Shown here piece after piece: positions 15,969 through 24,468 of a DNA stretch of 64,000 nt; within the stretch, counting starts at the first letter, position 1, and each line of letters begins with the position of its first letter. A program made the translations under genes and the position numbers. The notes beneath the pieces are model-generated. The model had not been told where the DNA came from. It did not search any database and saw only the letters and a program-made list of their open reading frames with translations. Where the stretch lies: assembly GCF_000227295.1 (NCBI RefSeq), contig NZ_JH165054.1, positions 1,238,550 through 1,302,549 on the forward strand, read 5' to 3'. This stretch comes from Cutibacterium avidum ATCC 25577 (lineage in GTDB: Bacteria > Actinomycetota > Actinomycetes > Propionibacteriales > Propionibacteriaceae).

Positions 15969-17753
15969 TCACGGCAGGATGTCCTCGTAGTAGGTATTGC
16001 GCAGCAGGACCGACAACAGTCGACCACCGGGCAGGTGCCCGTCGTTGAGTGTCTTGGCGGAGGCCAGCAGAGAACGGATGTCGTATTGAGCAGGCCATGT
16101 CGGTGGGATGTCGCGGTCGAGGTTGAGCAGCCCGTAGACAGCCATCATGGCGGTACGAGCCGATCCTTCGACGGTGAAGATGCAGTCGTCCGGGGTTTCG
16201 ACGAACTGGCCCAGGCAGGCCAGGTTGACGCAACCGTCCGGGATGACCTCCGGGCGATCTCCCTTGCCACGAGGCATGAAGAAGGCTGTGATCCACGGCA
16301 TCGTCGCAATGCGAACCTTGGTGCGAGCCTTGATCTCCTCGAACTGGTCGAGCAGACCGAAGTGATAGCAGTACTCCTTGAGCAGTTCCTCTCCGGTGCA
16401 CTCCAGCATCGGCTTCTTGACGATGTCGCCCTTCTCGAACGGGTACAGGCCGTAGGCCCAGGCGACGCCCCAGTCCTTCGGCTGATCGTGGAACTGTGGC
16501 TGACGGTTCATCGTCAGCGAGATGCACCACGACGAGTCCTCGGCGGTGATGATGCCGCCGGTGACCGTGCGTCCGGACAGTGGATCGTTGCCCGTCAGTT
16601 CCCTGATCTTCTGGAGGAATGGATGGTCCTCACCGATGAAGTTGAAGCTGATCGACTGCCACACCGTCTTGTCGGCGTCGCTGCAGAAGACGTCGGGACG
16701 ACCGAACACGGCGGAACGACGGACCAGGTTGCGCCACAGCTCCCAGCCGGCGACCTCGTCCTTGTTGTAGGGGGCGGGGTGGTCCATGTCGCCGTAGCCG
16801 GTGCACTCGGTCAGTGAACCGTTCGTGACGAAGACGAGGTCCTTCGGGGTCATGTCGATGCGATGTTCGCCGCCCTCCTTGTCGCGCCACAGAATGCCTC
16901 GGGCGACCTTGCGGTGAGCAGTGATCTCCAGGTCGACGTCGTAGACCAAGGTGTCGTACTGGAACTTCACGCCGCGCTCGGTCAGCCACTTCATGAGCGG
17001 GACGACGAAGGAGTCGTACTGGTTGTAGCGGCTGAACCGCAGGCAGGAGAGGTCCGAGAATCCGGGCAGCAGGTGGAGGAAGCGGTGCATGTAGCGCTTG
17101 AACTCGGTCAGGGACTGCCACTGCTCGAAGGCGAACATCGTCTTCCACAGTGTGTAGAAGGTGGAGTGCAGGAAGTCTTCGTCGAACCAGTCCTCGATGG
17201 ACTTGTAGTAAGTGTCGGACTCCTTGGCCAGCAGCAGCTTTAGGACGGCGAGCTGGCCTTTCTTGTTGATGCCCATCTTGTAGGCCGAACGTTTCTGGCC
17301 CTGGTTGTTGATGATGCGGCAGTGGTTGACGTTCGGATCGTTCTCGTTGACGATCCGGAACTCGTCCATGACGCTGTAGGGCTCGGGCATCTCGAGGGCC
17401 GGGATGTCCTTCATGACGTCCCAGAAGCACTCGAAGTGTTGCTCCATCTCACGACCGCCACGGGCGATGAAGCCCTTCTCGGTGTCGCCGTCGCCGTCGA
17501 AGGCGCCGCCGGGCTGGTGGAGCTCCTCGAGGATCGTGATGTTCTCGGCAGGCATCTTGGCGTCACGGATGAGGAAGACGGCTGCCGTCAGTGCAGCGAT
17601 ACCAGAGCCGACCAGGTATGCCTTGCGCTCAGCGATGTCGTCCGGGGGCACCGGGTGGTTCATGGTGTAACGACCGAGGTCGTTGTGAACGAACGAGTTG
17701 CCATCCGGGCTGACCGGGAAGCTGCGCTGATAAATCTTTTGGCAGTTCGTCAT
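15969..17753 (-). CDS. ohyA: Oleate hydratase (FAD-dependent, MCRA family)
   Basis: 594 residues, the usual length for this family. It has the FAD-binding motif GSGIAALTAAVF near residue 49, the diagnostic stretch RGGREMEQHFECFWD near 98-112, and the late FAD-binding block FTVEGSARTAMMAVYGLL. The enzyme adds water to the cis-9 double bond of oleate to give 10-hydroxystearate. This may detoxify free fatty acids, which are abundant in sebum. The ATG is preceded by GAGGAG at good spacing. It is transcribed divergently from the thiamine operon, with 186 bp before the TPP aptamer. The gene at 15128-15919 follows after 49 bp and may be cotranscribed. Confidence 0.95.
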   Translation of the reverse strand: MTNCQKIYQRSFPVSPDGNSFVHNDLGRYTMNHPVPPDDIAERKAYLVGSGIAALTAAVFLIRDAKMPAENITILEELHQPGGAFDGDGDTEKGFIARGGREMEQHFECFWDVMKDIPALEMPEPYSVMDEFRIVNENDPNVNHCRIINNQGQKRSAYKMGINKKGQLAVLKLLLAKESDTYYKSIEDWFDEDFLHSTFYTLWKTMFAFEQWQSLTEFKRYMHRFLHLLPGFSDLSCLRFSRYNQYDSFVVPLMKWLTERGVKFQYDTLVYDVDLEITAHRKVARGILWRDKEGGEHRIDMTPKDLVFVTNGSLTECTGYGDMDHPAPYNKDEVAGWELWRNLVRRSAVFGRPDVFCSDADKTVWQSISFNFIGEDHPFLQKIRELTGNDPLSGRTVTGGIITAEDSSWCISLTMNRQPQFHDQPKDWGVAWAYGLYPFEKGDIVKKPMLECTGEELLKEYCYHFGLLDQFEEIKARTKVRIATMPWITAFFMPRGKGDRPEVIPDGCVNLACLGQFVETPDDCIFTVEGSARTAMMAVYGLLNLDRDIPPTWPAQYDIRSLLASAKTLNDGHLPGGRLLSVLLRNTYYEDILP

Positions 17754-17939
17754 GATTCACTCCTCATACGACTTCGCCGGAAGTTCTCCGGTGAACTTCG
17801 ACTAGCCTCACGATAGCGCCGGAAGGGTGTGATGGAATGCCCTCTTTTTGAGACTTTCGTAAGAGTTTTCTTGAGCGTTCTTCGTCGTCGGGACTCGGGG
17901 TGCAGTGCCTTGTCGCAGTCGGGTGCCATACTTATCGCT

Positions 17940-18017
17940 GGACACGGGGTGCGCCGTATCGGCGCTGAGATCACACCCGTGGAACCTGATCTAGTTCGTA
18001 CTGGCGAAGGGATGTCC
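17940..18017 (+). promoter_or_regulatory. TPP riboswitch containing the thiD-tenA ribosome-binding site
   Basis: The conserved TPP (THI-box) elements are all present: CGGGGTGCGCC, GGCGCTGAGATCACACCC, GAACCTGATCTAG and CTGGCGAAGGGA. P1 pairs GGACA (17940-17944) with TGTCC (18013-18017). The conserved GAAGGGA is also the best Shine-Dalgarno sequence, 8 nt before the ATG at 18021. Ligand binding that locks P1 would therefore directly hide the ribosome-binding site. A TACTTA-like -10 lies just upstream near 17929, leaving almost no leader before the aptamer. Confidence 0.95.
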
Positions 18018-18020
18018 GAG

Positions 18021-19592
18021 ATGGCTTCTTCCACCCCCAGAAACCCGTCGCAGGGCTCAGTCCCGCGCGTCCTCTCCATCGCGGGAACGGATCCCTCCGG
18101 GGGTGCCGGCACTGCTGCCGACACCAAGTCCATCACCGCGGCCGGTGGGTACGCGATGGCCGTCGTCACCGCCCTGGTTGCCCAGAACACTCAAGGGGTG
18201 CGCGCGATCCACACCCCACCCACCGAGTTCCTGAGGCAGCAGTTGGCGGCAGTCAGCGATGACGTGGCGATCGACGCCGTCAAGACCGGCATGCTCGGAA
18301 CGGTCGAGATCATCGACACGGTCGCCAGATTCCTCGACGAGCACCGCCCGCCCGTTGTCGTCGTCGATCCGGTCATGGTCGCCACCAGCGGAGACCGGCT
18401 CCTCGCCCCTGACGCCGAGGCTGCCATGCGCGAGTTCTGTCGCCGGGCAACCGTCGTCACCCCGAACATTCCCGAGCTCGCAGTGCTGTGCGAGACCGGA
18501 CCGGCGAAGGGCGCCGAGGAAGCCCTGGAACAGGCGCGCGGCTGGGCCAAGGAGACCGGGGTCGCCGTCGTCGTCAAGACCGGCCATCTCGACTCCCGGC
18601 GTGTCGACAACATCTGGGTGGGCTCGGAAGGGACGACGTACACCGCGCAGAGCACCCGGGTGGAGACGACGAACACCCACGGCACCGGATGCTCGCTCTC
18701 CTCGGCTCTGGCGACCCGGCTGGGTGCAGGGGATGCTCCCGGCGAGGCCCTGGGATGGGTCACCGACTGGTTGCACGAGGCGATTCTGCACGGGTCAGAG
18801 CTGAAGGTTGGCCGGGGACACGGTCCGGTCGACCACTCCCACCGGGCACGACGGCTGTCCGCCGATGCCTCGGCGGTGGCTTGGTTCGGGCCGATCGAGC
18901 CGCTGGAGTCTCCCAAGGCCCTCGTCGGTTCGGCGGGGTCAGCACCCACTGCTGCGGTGGACCCGGTTGGTCCGTGGACGACGGCCCTGTGGCAGGCCAG
19001 CGCGGATCTGGCCCGTCAGATCCAGGGATCGGACTTCGTCGCTGCCCTCGTCGATGGCACCTTAACGGGTCACGCCTTCAACTTCTACCTCGGTCAGGAC
19101 GCCCGATATCTGGCCTGCTATTCACGAGCCCTGGCCGCTCTGGCTGCTCGCGCCGTCGACCCGCAGGACGCGGCGTGGTGGGCGCAGTCGTCCGAGACCT
19201 GCATCGTCGAGGAGGCTGCCCTGCACCGCACCTGGTTGGAGGGACGCGATCAGGCTCCGGCCGGCCCGGTGACGACGGCGTACACGAATTTCCTGCTGGC
19301 ACACACTCTGGGTGACGACTACGTCGTCGGGGTGGCGTCCGTCCTGCCCTGCTTCTGGCTGTATGCCCAGGTGGGAGCCGGGTTGCCGCAGGTTCCGGAA
19401 GGCCATCCCTATGCGTTGTGGCTCGACACCTACCGGGCCCCGGGGTTTGTCGAGGCTACCTCGCACACCCTCGTCGTCGTGGAGAAGGCCTTCGAACAAG
19501 CTGGTCCGACTGCTCGGGCACGTGCTGCCCATGCCTATCTGACGGCCTGTCGTCATGAGTTGGAGTTCTTCGACCAGGCGATGCGTGTCTGA
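18021..19592 (+). CDS. thiD/tenA: Bifunctional HMP kinase/HMP-P kinase fused to TenA-type thiaminase II
   Basis: 523 residues. The N-terminal ThiD domain (about 15-270) has GTDPSGGAGT and the anion hole HGTGCSLSSALAT. ThiD phosphorylates hydroxymethylpyrimidine twice to HMP-PP. The C-terminal TenA domain (about 310-523) has AYTNFLL and the catalytic-type cysteine in LPCFWLY. TenA releases HMP from degraded thiamine, so the fusion couples salvage to phosphorylation. The ATG at 18021 is preferred to the ATG at 18012, because the latter sits inside the aptamer P1 stem and its Shine-Dalgarno sequence would be too close. First gene of the thiamine operon. Confidence 0.93.
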   Translation: MASSTPRNPSQGSVPRVLSIAGTDPSGGAGTAADTKSITAAGGYAMAVVTALVAQNTQGVRAIHTPPTEFLRQQLAAVSDDVAIDAVKTGMLGTVEIIDTVARFLDEHRPPVVVVDPVMVATSGDRLLAPDAEAAMREFCRRATVVTPNIPELAVLCETGPAKGAEEALEQARGWAKETGVAVVVKTGHLDSRRVDNIWVGSEGTTYTAQSTRVETTNTHGTGCSLSSALATRLGAGDAPGEALGWVTDWLHEAILHGSELKVGRGHGPVDHSHRARRLSADASAVAWFGPIEPLESPKALVGSAGSAPTAAVDPVGPWTTALWQASADLARQIQGSDFVAALVDGTLTGHAFNFYLGQDARYLACYSRALAALAARAVDPQDAAWWAQSSETCIVEEAALHRTWLEGRDQAPAGPVTTAYTNFLLAHTLGDDYVVGVASVLPCFWLYAQVGAGLPQVPEGHPYALWLDTYRAPGFVEATSHTLVVVEKAFEQAGPTARARAAHAYLTACRHELEFFDQAMRV

Positions 19593-19649
19593 GCCGCCAT
19601 CGCCCCGCTCCAGACCGCACCATCCACACTTGTTCAAGGACTTGCCCTC

Positions 19650-21005
19650 ATGACCACGGCAACATCACTGCCCACCGTTCCGAACACCTCGTCGAAGGGG
19701 ACGATGCCACCCGAAGGACGGGCCGCTCTGCGGGCCGGCGTCGTCGGCAACTGGATTGACAACATTCACGTCTTCCTACCCCTGACGGCCCTCGCCCCCG
19801 CGATGGTGGTGCTCGCCGGCCCCTCGGCCAGCGCCTCCGTCGGCGCCCTCGTCGTCATCGCCATGCTGCTGGGACGTCCCCTCGGCGGGATGATCTTCGG
19901 ACGGATCTCCGACCGGCTGGGACGCACCCGTACCACCCGCCTGGCCATTGCCGGCACCGCGACCTGCGCCGGGCTCATCGCCGTCATGCCCACCCACCAG
20001 CTCATCGGGCCGTGGACGATCGGGCTCATCCTGCTGCTGCGATTCCTGGGCGGGATCTTCGTCGCCGGTGAGTACTCCGCCGCCATCCCGCTGGCGATGG
20101 AATGGTCATCTCCCAAGAAACGCGGCTTGGCGTCCGGGGTCATCCTGTCGATGGCTCCCTGGGCCCAGGCGTCAATCGCCTTCGCCGTCGCCGTCATGCT
20201 GGCCGCTCTCGGGCCGGACCGCTACGCCGCATGGGGATGGCGCATCCTCTTCGTCATCGGTGCTGCGATGAGCATCGGGATGATCATCTATTATTCCCGG
20301 CGGGTCTGCGACGCTCCTCTCCTCCACCGCACCCATGATTCCAGGGATGCCTGGAAGACCCCGACTCCCGGTGTGCGTGAGGTCATCGCCGGGGCGTGGG
20401 CGCCGGCCTTCTGGCAGGTCTTCACCCTCATGACGGGGCTGTGGCTGCTCACCGACACCACCGTGCTGATCCTCACCGCGCGACTGCGCACCGACGCCGG
20501 GCTGACGGCTACGGCGACCTCCTGGGTGATGGGAGTCGCCTCCGTTGGTCAGGCGATCTTCATGGCGCTGGCCGGGCACTGGTCCACGAGGGTGGGACGA
20601 CGCCGTCTGCTGGTGTGCTGGGGAATCAGTGCCGCGGTGCTCGGCCCGCTGCTGTGGTGGGGAGCGATCAGTTCCGCATCAGCAGGCAGGGCAGCCGTCT
20701 TCGCCGTCGCCCTCCAGGTGGCGACGGTGTCGGCCTACGGTCCCATCTCGGCCTACCTGTCTGAGAGGTTCCCCACCGAGGTGCGCTCCACCGGCTACGG
20801 CATGGGGTACAGCCTGTCCCTCATCCTGCCGGCGCTGTACCCGTTCTACCTGCCGGGGCTGGAGGGCGTGTTCGGGCATCTCGGGGCAGTGCTCGTGCTC
20901 GTCGTCCTCGGTGGTTTGCTGGTAGTGCTCGGTGCCGTCCTCGGCCCGCGGCTGTCGGGGGCTGACATCGACGCTGACATCGACGAGGTGGCGAGGGTGG
21001 CATGA
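19650..21005 (+). CDS. MFS transporter in the thiamine operon, candidate thiamine-precursor permease
   Basis: 451 residues with about twelve hydrophobic segments and the MFS loop GRISDRLGRTRTTR near residues 87-100, repeated in weaker form as GHWSTRVGRRR in the second half. It resembles the metabolite:proton symporter branch of the family (GGIFVAGEYSAAIPLAMEW). It lies between thiD-tenA and thiM under the TPP riboswitch, and its stop overlaps thiM by 4 bp (ATGA). That context predicts uptake of HMP, hydroxyethylthiazole or thiamine itself. Substrate is inferred from position only; efflux cannot be excluded. Confidence 0.85.
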   Translation: MTTATSLPTVPNTSSKGTMPPEGRAALRAGVVGNWIDNIHVFLPLTALAPAMVVLAGPSASASVGALVVIAMLLGRPLGGMIFGRISDRLGRTRTTRLAIAGTATCAGLIAVMPTHQLIGPWTIGLILLLRFLGGIFVAGEYSAAIPLAMEWSSPKKRGLASGVILSMAPWAQASIAFAVAVMLAALGPDRYAAWGWRILFVIGAAMSIGMIIYYSRRVCDAPLLHRTHDSRDAWKTPTPGVREVIAGAWAPAFWQVFTLMTGLWLLTDTTVLILTARLRTDAGLTATATSWVMGVASVGQAIFMALAGHWSTRVGRRRLLVCWGISAAVLGPLLWWGAISSASAGRAAVFAVALQVATVSAYGPISAYLSERFPTEVRSTGYGMGYSLSLILPALYPFYLPGLEGVFGHLGAVLVLVVLGGLLVVLGAVLGPRLSGADIDADIDEVARVA

Positions 21006-21772
21006 CGATTGACGAGGTGGTGGCGGCTGCTCGACGCAATCCGCCCATGGTTCACTGCCTCACCGCGACGGTGAGTATGTCCTTGGTGGCCGATGGCCTG
21101 TTGGCGGCGGGGTTGCGTCCGATGATGACGGAGACCCTCGAGGAGGCCCCGGTCGTCGTCACGGCCGCCGACGCCCTGTCGGTCAACCTGGGCACCCTGT
21201 CGACCGATGGCATGGTCGGCATCCCCGCCACCGTCGCCGCTCGTCCTGACGGCGTCCCGTGGGTCCTCGACCCGACGGCGATCGGGCTGGCGCCGGTGCG
21301 TACCCGGATGGCTCGCGACTTCCTGGACGAGGGACCTGACGTCGTCAAGGGGAATGCCTCCGAGATCCTCGCCCTCGTGGGAGGACGAGGGGGACGCGGA
21401 GCCGACTCGGCGGATGCCCCCGAGCACGCCGTCGACGCAGCTGTCGAGGTGGCGCGACGGACCGGGGGAGTCGTCGTGGTGTCGGGGCCGACGGATGTCG
21501 TCGTCACCACCGATGGGGTGGCCGAGAAGATCTCCAGAGGCCATCCGTTCATGGCCCGGGTGACCGGGACCGGCTGCCTACTGGGCGCGTTGACCGCGGG
21601 GTGCCTGGTGGCCACCGATGATCCGGTGCAGGCCGCCGTGACGGCCGTGACCTGGTTCGACGTCGCCGGTGAGGTCGCGGCGGCCCGTGCCGGCGGACCC
21701 GGTACTTTTCGTGTGCAACTGCTCGACGCCCTCGACGAGGTCGCGAGAACCGGAGTGGAGGAGACGAGATGA
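21002..21772 (+). CDS. thiM: Hydroxyethylthiazole kinase
   Basis: 256 residues. It has the ThiM blocks PMVHCLTATVSMSLVADGLLA (the region that is usually NxVTxNxxANxLLA), LDPTAIG near residue 90, DVVKGNASEI near 112 and the ATP/anion site VTGTGCLLGAL near 192. ThiM phosphorylates 4-methyl-5-hydroxyethylthiazole, supplying the thiazole half of thiamine. It overlaps the MFS gene upstream and thiE downstream, each by 4 bp. The usual Asn residues of the first block are replaced by Ala and Ser, a mild departure from the family consensus. Confidence 0.92.
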   Translation: MTIDEVVAAARRNPPMVHCLTATVSMSLVADGLLAAGLRPMMTETLEEAPVVVTAADALSVNLGTLSTDGMVGIPATVAARPDGVPWVLDPTAIGLAPVRTRMARDFLDEGPDVVKGNASEILALVGGRGGRGADSADAPEHAVDAAVEVARRTGGVVVVSGPTDVVVTTDGVAEKISRGHPFMARVTGTGCLLGALTAGCLVATDDPVQAAVTAVTWFDVAGEVAAARAGGPGTFRVQLLDALDEVARTGVEETR

Positions 21773-22422
21773 CCCTGGACCTGCGCTGTTACCTGGTGAC
21801 CTCGGGAACCGACCGTCACACCGTCGAGACGGCTGCGTTGGCTGCTGGGGCAGGCGCCGGCATCGTCCAGGTGAGAGCCAAGACCCTGGCGACCCGAGAC
21901 CTCTTGTCGCTGGTTCTCCAGGTCGGCGAGGCGGTGCGTCGTGCGAACCCGGAGACGCGGGTTGTCGTCGATGATCGAGCCGACGTCGCCTGGGCGGCGA
22001 TGCGCGCCCGCGGTAACGTCCACGGGGTGCATCTGGGGGTCGAGGACCTTCCGGTACGTGACGCCAGGGCCATGCTCGGGCCCGACGCCATCGTGGGTTA
22101 CACCACCGGAACCCTGGACCTGGTGAGGTCGGCCGAGCCCCTCGCGGACGCCCTGGACTACCTGGGTGCCGGGCCTTTCCGACCCACCCCGACGAAGGAC
22201 TCCGGACGCCCACCGCTGGGGGTGGAGGGGTACCCGGCCCTGGTGCAGGCGAGCTCTCGGCCCGTCGTCGCCATCGGGGACGTCCAGGTTGACGACGTGG
22301 CTGCGCTGGCGACAACCGGCATCGCAGGGGTTGCCATGGTGCGCGCCGTGATGGCCGCTGACGATCCCGCCGCGGTGGTCGCGCAGGCCATCGCGGCCTT
22401 CGATCGTGGCCGGGAGGGCTGA
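21769..22422 (+). CDS. thiE: Thiamine-phosphate synthase
   Basis: 217 residues, standard ThiE length, with a TIM-barrel pattern. Seen: VQVRAKTLATRDL (about 28-40), VVDDRADVAWAA (about 65-76), GVHLGVEDLPV (about 85-95), the Gly-rich YLGAGPFRPTPTK (about 131-143) and AIGDVQVDDV. ThiE joins HMP-PP and thiazole phosphate to make thiamine monophosphate, using the products of the ThiD-TenA and ThiM enzymes encoded upstream. Last gene of the operon. No thiC, thiG or thiL is visible here, so the operon itself supports salvage only. Confidence 0.94.
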   Translation: MTLDLRCYLVTSGTDRHTVETAALAAGAGAGIVQVRAKTLATRDLLSLVLQVGEAVRRANPETRVVVDDRADVAWAAMRARGNVHGVHLGVEDLPVRDARAMLGPDAIVGYTTGTLDLVRSAEPLADALDYLGAGPFRPTPTKDSGRPPLGVEGYPALVQASSRPVVAIGDVQVDDVAALATTGIAGVAMVRAVMAADDPAAVVAQAIAAFDRGREG

Positions 22423-22432
22423 TTCCCCTGAG

Positions 22433-22471
22433 CCGAACGGTGACGCACGTCACACTTTCTGAACCGTTCGG
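22433..22471 (+). promoter_or_regulatory. Dyad with CRP/GlxR-like site between thiE and the kdp operon
   Basis: CCGAACGGT (22433-22441) and ACCGTTCGG (22463-22471) form a 9-bp inverted repeat. Between them GGTGACGCACGTCACA (22439-22454) matches the TGTGA-N6-TCACA consensus of CRP/GlxR regulators with one mismatch. It could be an operator for kdp or a weak terminator of the thi operon; no T-run follows. Confidence 0.4.
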
Positions 22472-22623
22472 GACTCGCCTGTTAGCAAATCGTTAGGATC
22501 CCGCTCACCCCCGTATGGGATCCGTAGGGGAGCGCGACAACCCGCTTACGACACGATTTCGATGGTTCCTGGTGCCAAAACCGGCACTCCGGAAACCCCG
22601 GGTCATCGTCAAGGAGCCTTGTC

Positions 22624-22707
22624 ATGCTGGACGTTATCTGGCTGCTCGGTGTCGTCGTCCTCTTCCTCCTACTCGCCCTGTGCGTGAAGGGGGTCGACGC
22701 GCTGTGA
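22624..22707 (+). CDS. 27-residue membrane peptide preceding kdpF
   Basis: The ATG follows a strong AAGGAG nine bases upstream. The peptide is nearly all one hydrophobic helix (WLLGVVVLFLLLALCV) with a short Lys/Asp-containing tail ending KGVDAL. Its stop overlaps the kdpF start (GTGA), as expected for a translated, coupled gene. No function is recognised. It may be an extra small subunit or chaperone of the Kdp pump, analogous to KdpF, or a leader that controls kdpF translation. Short peptides of this kind are usually missed in annotation. Confidence 0.65.
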   Translation: MLDVIWLLGVVVLFLLLALCVKGVDAL

Positions 22708-22793
22708 CCGTCCTCAACATCGTCGCGGCCATTCTCGGCATTGCCGCTGTCGTGTACCTCGTGATCGCCCTCATCCGTCCGGAGCGTTTCTGA
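22704..22793 (+). CDS. kdpF: Potassium-transporting ATPase small subunit KdpF
   Basis: 29 residues in one membrane helix ending in the typical KdpF tail ALIRPERF. It starts with GTG overlapping the preceding peptide stop, and its own stop overlaps the kdpA start by one base (TGATG). KdpF stabilises the KdpABC complex in the membrane. Confidence 0.92.
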   Translation: MTVLNIVAAILGIAAVVYLVIALIRPERF

Positions 22794-24466
22794 TGACGTG
22801 GTTCTACTTCTTGGCGAGCCTTGCTCTTCTCGCCCTCGCGCTCGGGATCGCCCAGCATCACCTGGGCTCCTACATGGCCCGTGTCTTCACCTCTGACAAG
22901 GACACCAAGGTCGAGGCCTTCTGCTACCGCATCATGGGCGTCGACCCCCGTGCCGGACAGACGTGGAAGTCCTACGCCCGCTCGGTGCTGGCCTTCAGCT
23001 TCTGCGGTGTCGTCCTCCTCTACGCCCTCCAGCGTCTGCAGTCGTGGCTGCCCTGGTCCATGGACAAGGGGTCGGTGAACCCAGCCGTGGCCTTCAACAC
23101 CGCGGTCTCCTTCGTCACCAACACCAACTGGCAGGCCTACTCCCCGGAGGCGACCCTGGGGCACTTCGTCCAGCTCGCCGGCCTGTGCGTGCAGAACTTT
23201 GTCTCCGCAGCCACCGGCATCGCGGTCGCGATCGCCCTGGTGCGTGGATTCGTCGGACGTGGTGAGCACACCATCGGCAACTTCTGGGTCGATCTCACCC
23301 GCACCACCCTTCGCATCCTCATGCCGATCGCCGCTGTGGGAGCCTTCCTGCTCATCGTCGGTGGGGCTGCGCAGAACTTCATCGGCTTCATGCACGTCAC
23401 CGGCATCGCTGGTGGGGACCAGATCATCCCGGGCGGGCCTGTCGCCTCCCAGGAGGTCATCAAGGAGCTCGGCACCAACGGTGGCGGCTTCTTCAACGGC
23501 AACTCATCCCACCCCTTCGAGAACCCCCAGCCGTGGACGAACATGCTGGAGATCTTCCTCATCCTGCTCATCCCATTCTCGCTGCCGCGCACCTTCGGAA
23601 AGATGGTCAAGGACGTGCGTCAGGGCCGCGCCATCCTCATCTCAATGATCGTGCTGTTCCTCATCAACCTCTTCGCGATGGCTGCTGCCGAGTTCTCCGG
23701 ACACGGCACCGCCGGGCGCCTCGCCGGCGCCGCGATGGAGGGCAAGGAGCAGCGCTTCGGCCTGATCCAGTCGGTCCTCTTCGCCAACGCGACGACGATG
23801 ACCTCCACCGGCGCCGTCAACTCGATGCACGACTCCTACACCGCCATCGGTGGCATGTTCACCATGCTGAACATGATGCTGGGTGAGATCAGCCCTGGCG
23901 GCGTCGGATCTGGCCTGTACGGCATGCTCGTCATCGCCGTCATCGCGGTGTTCATCGCTGGACTCCTCGTCGGTCGTACCCCCGAGTACCTCGGCAAGAA
24001 GATCGGCCCGCGAGAGATGAAGTTGTCGGCCCTGTACATCCTCGTCATGCCGGCCCTGGTGCTGTGCGGGGTGGCCCTCAGCCTGGCCATCCCCGGTATT
24101 CGGGATGGTGTCGTCAACACCTCGATCTCGAACCCGGGTGAGCACGGACTGAGCGAGCTCGTCTACGCCTTCACCTCGGGTGCCAACAACAACGGTTCCG
24201 CCTTCGCCGGTCTGGATGCCTCGACGAACTGGCTGTGCGCGGCGATTGGCGTCGCCATGCTGCTCGGTCGCTTCCTGCCGATCATCCTCGCCCTCGCCCT
24301 CGCCGGAGCCCTTGCCGAACGCGAGCCTGTCCCGGTCACCGCAGGCACCCTTCCCACCCACAACGCCCTGTTCATCACCCTCGTCGTCTTCACGGCGATC
24401 CTCGTCACGGCGCTCGTCTTCTTCCCGGTCCTCACACTGGGACCGCTGGCCGAAGGACTGATCTGA
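22793..24466 (+). CDS. kdpA: Potassium-transporting ATPase potassium-binding subunit KdpA
   Basis: 557 residues with about ten membrane segments. The four selectivity-filter-like loops of KdpA are recognisable: [11 protein letters not shown] (about 104-114), [20 protein letters not shown] (about 225-244), [12 protein letters not shown] and [12 protein letters not shown]. KdpA binds and channels K+ in the high-affinity Kdp pump. kdpB follows after 2 bp. Length and motif order match the family. Confidence 0.97.
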   Translation: MTWFYFLASLALLALALGIAQHHLGSYMARVFTSDKDTKVEAFCYRIMGVDPRAGQTWKSYARSVLAFSFCGVVLLYALQRLQSWLPWSMDKGSVNPAVAFNTAVSFVTNTNWQAYSPEATLGHFVQLAGLCVQNFVSAATGIAVAIALVRGFVGRGEHTIGNFWVDLTRTTLRILMPIAAVGAFLLIVGGAAQNFIGFMHVTGIAGGDQIIPGGPVASQEVIKELGTNGGGFFNGNSSHPFENPQPWTNMLEIFLILLIPFSLPRTFGKMVKDVRQGRAILISMIVLFLINLFAMAAAEFSGHGTAGRLAGAAMEGKEQRFGLIQSVLFANATTMTSTGAVNSMHDSYTAIGGMFTMLNMMLGEISPGGVGSGLYGMLVIAVIAVFIAGLLVGRTPEYLGKKIGPREMKLSALYILVMPALVLCGVALSLAIPGIRDGVVNTSISNPGEHGLSELVYAFTSGANNNGSAFAGLDASTNWLCAAIGVAMLLGRFLPIILALALAGALAEREPVPVTAGTLPTHNALFITLVVFTAILVTALVFFPVLTLGPLAEGLI

Positions 24467-24468
24467 TC

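Noticed and set aside
22472-22620. A c-di-AMP riboswitch upstream of the kdp operon
   Set aside because: Such riboswitches control potassium genes in some bacteria, but the conserved ydaO-type elements were not found here.
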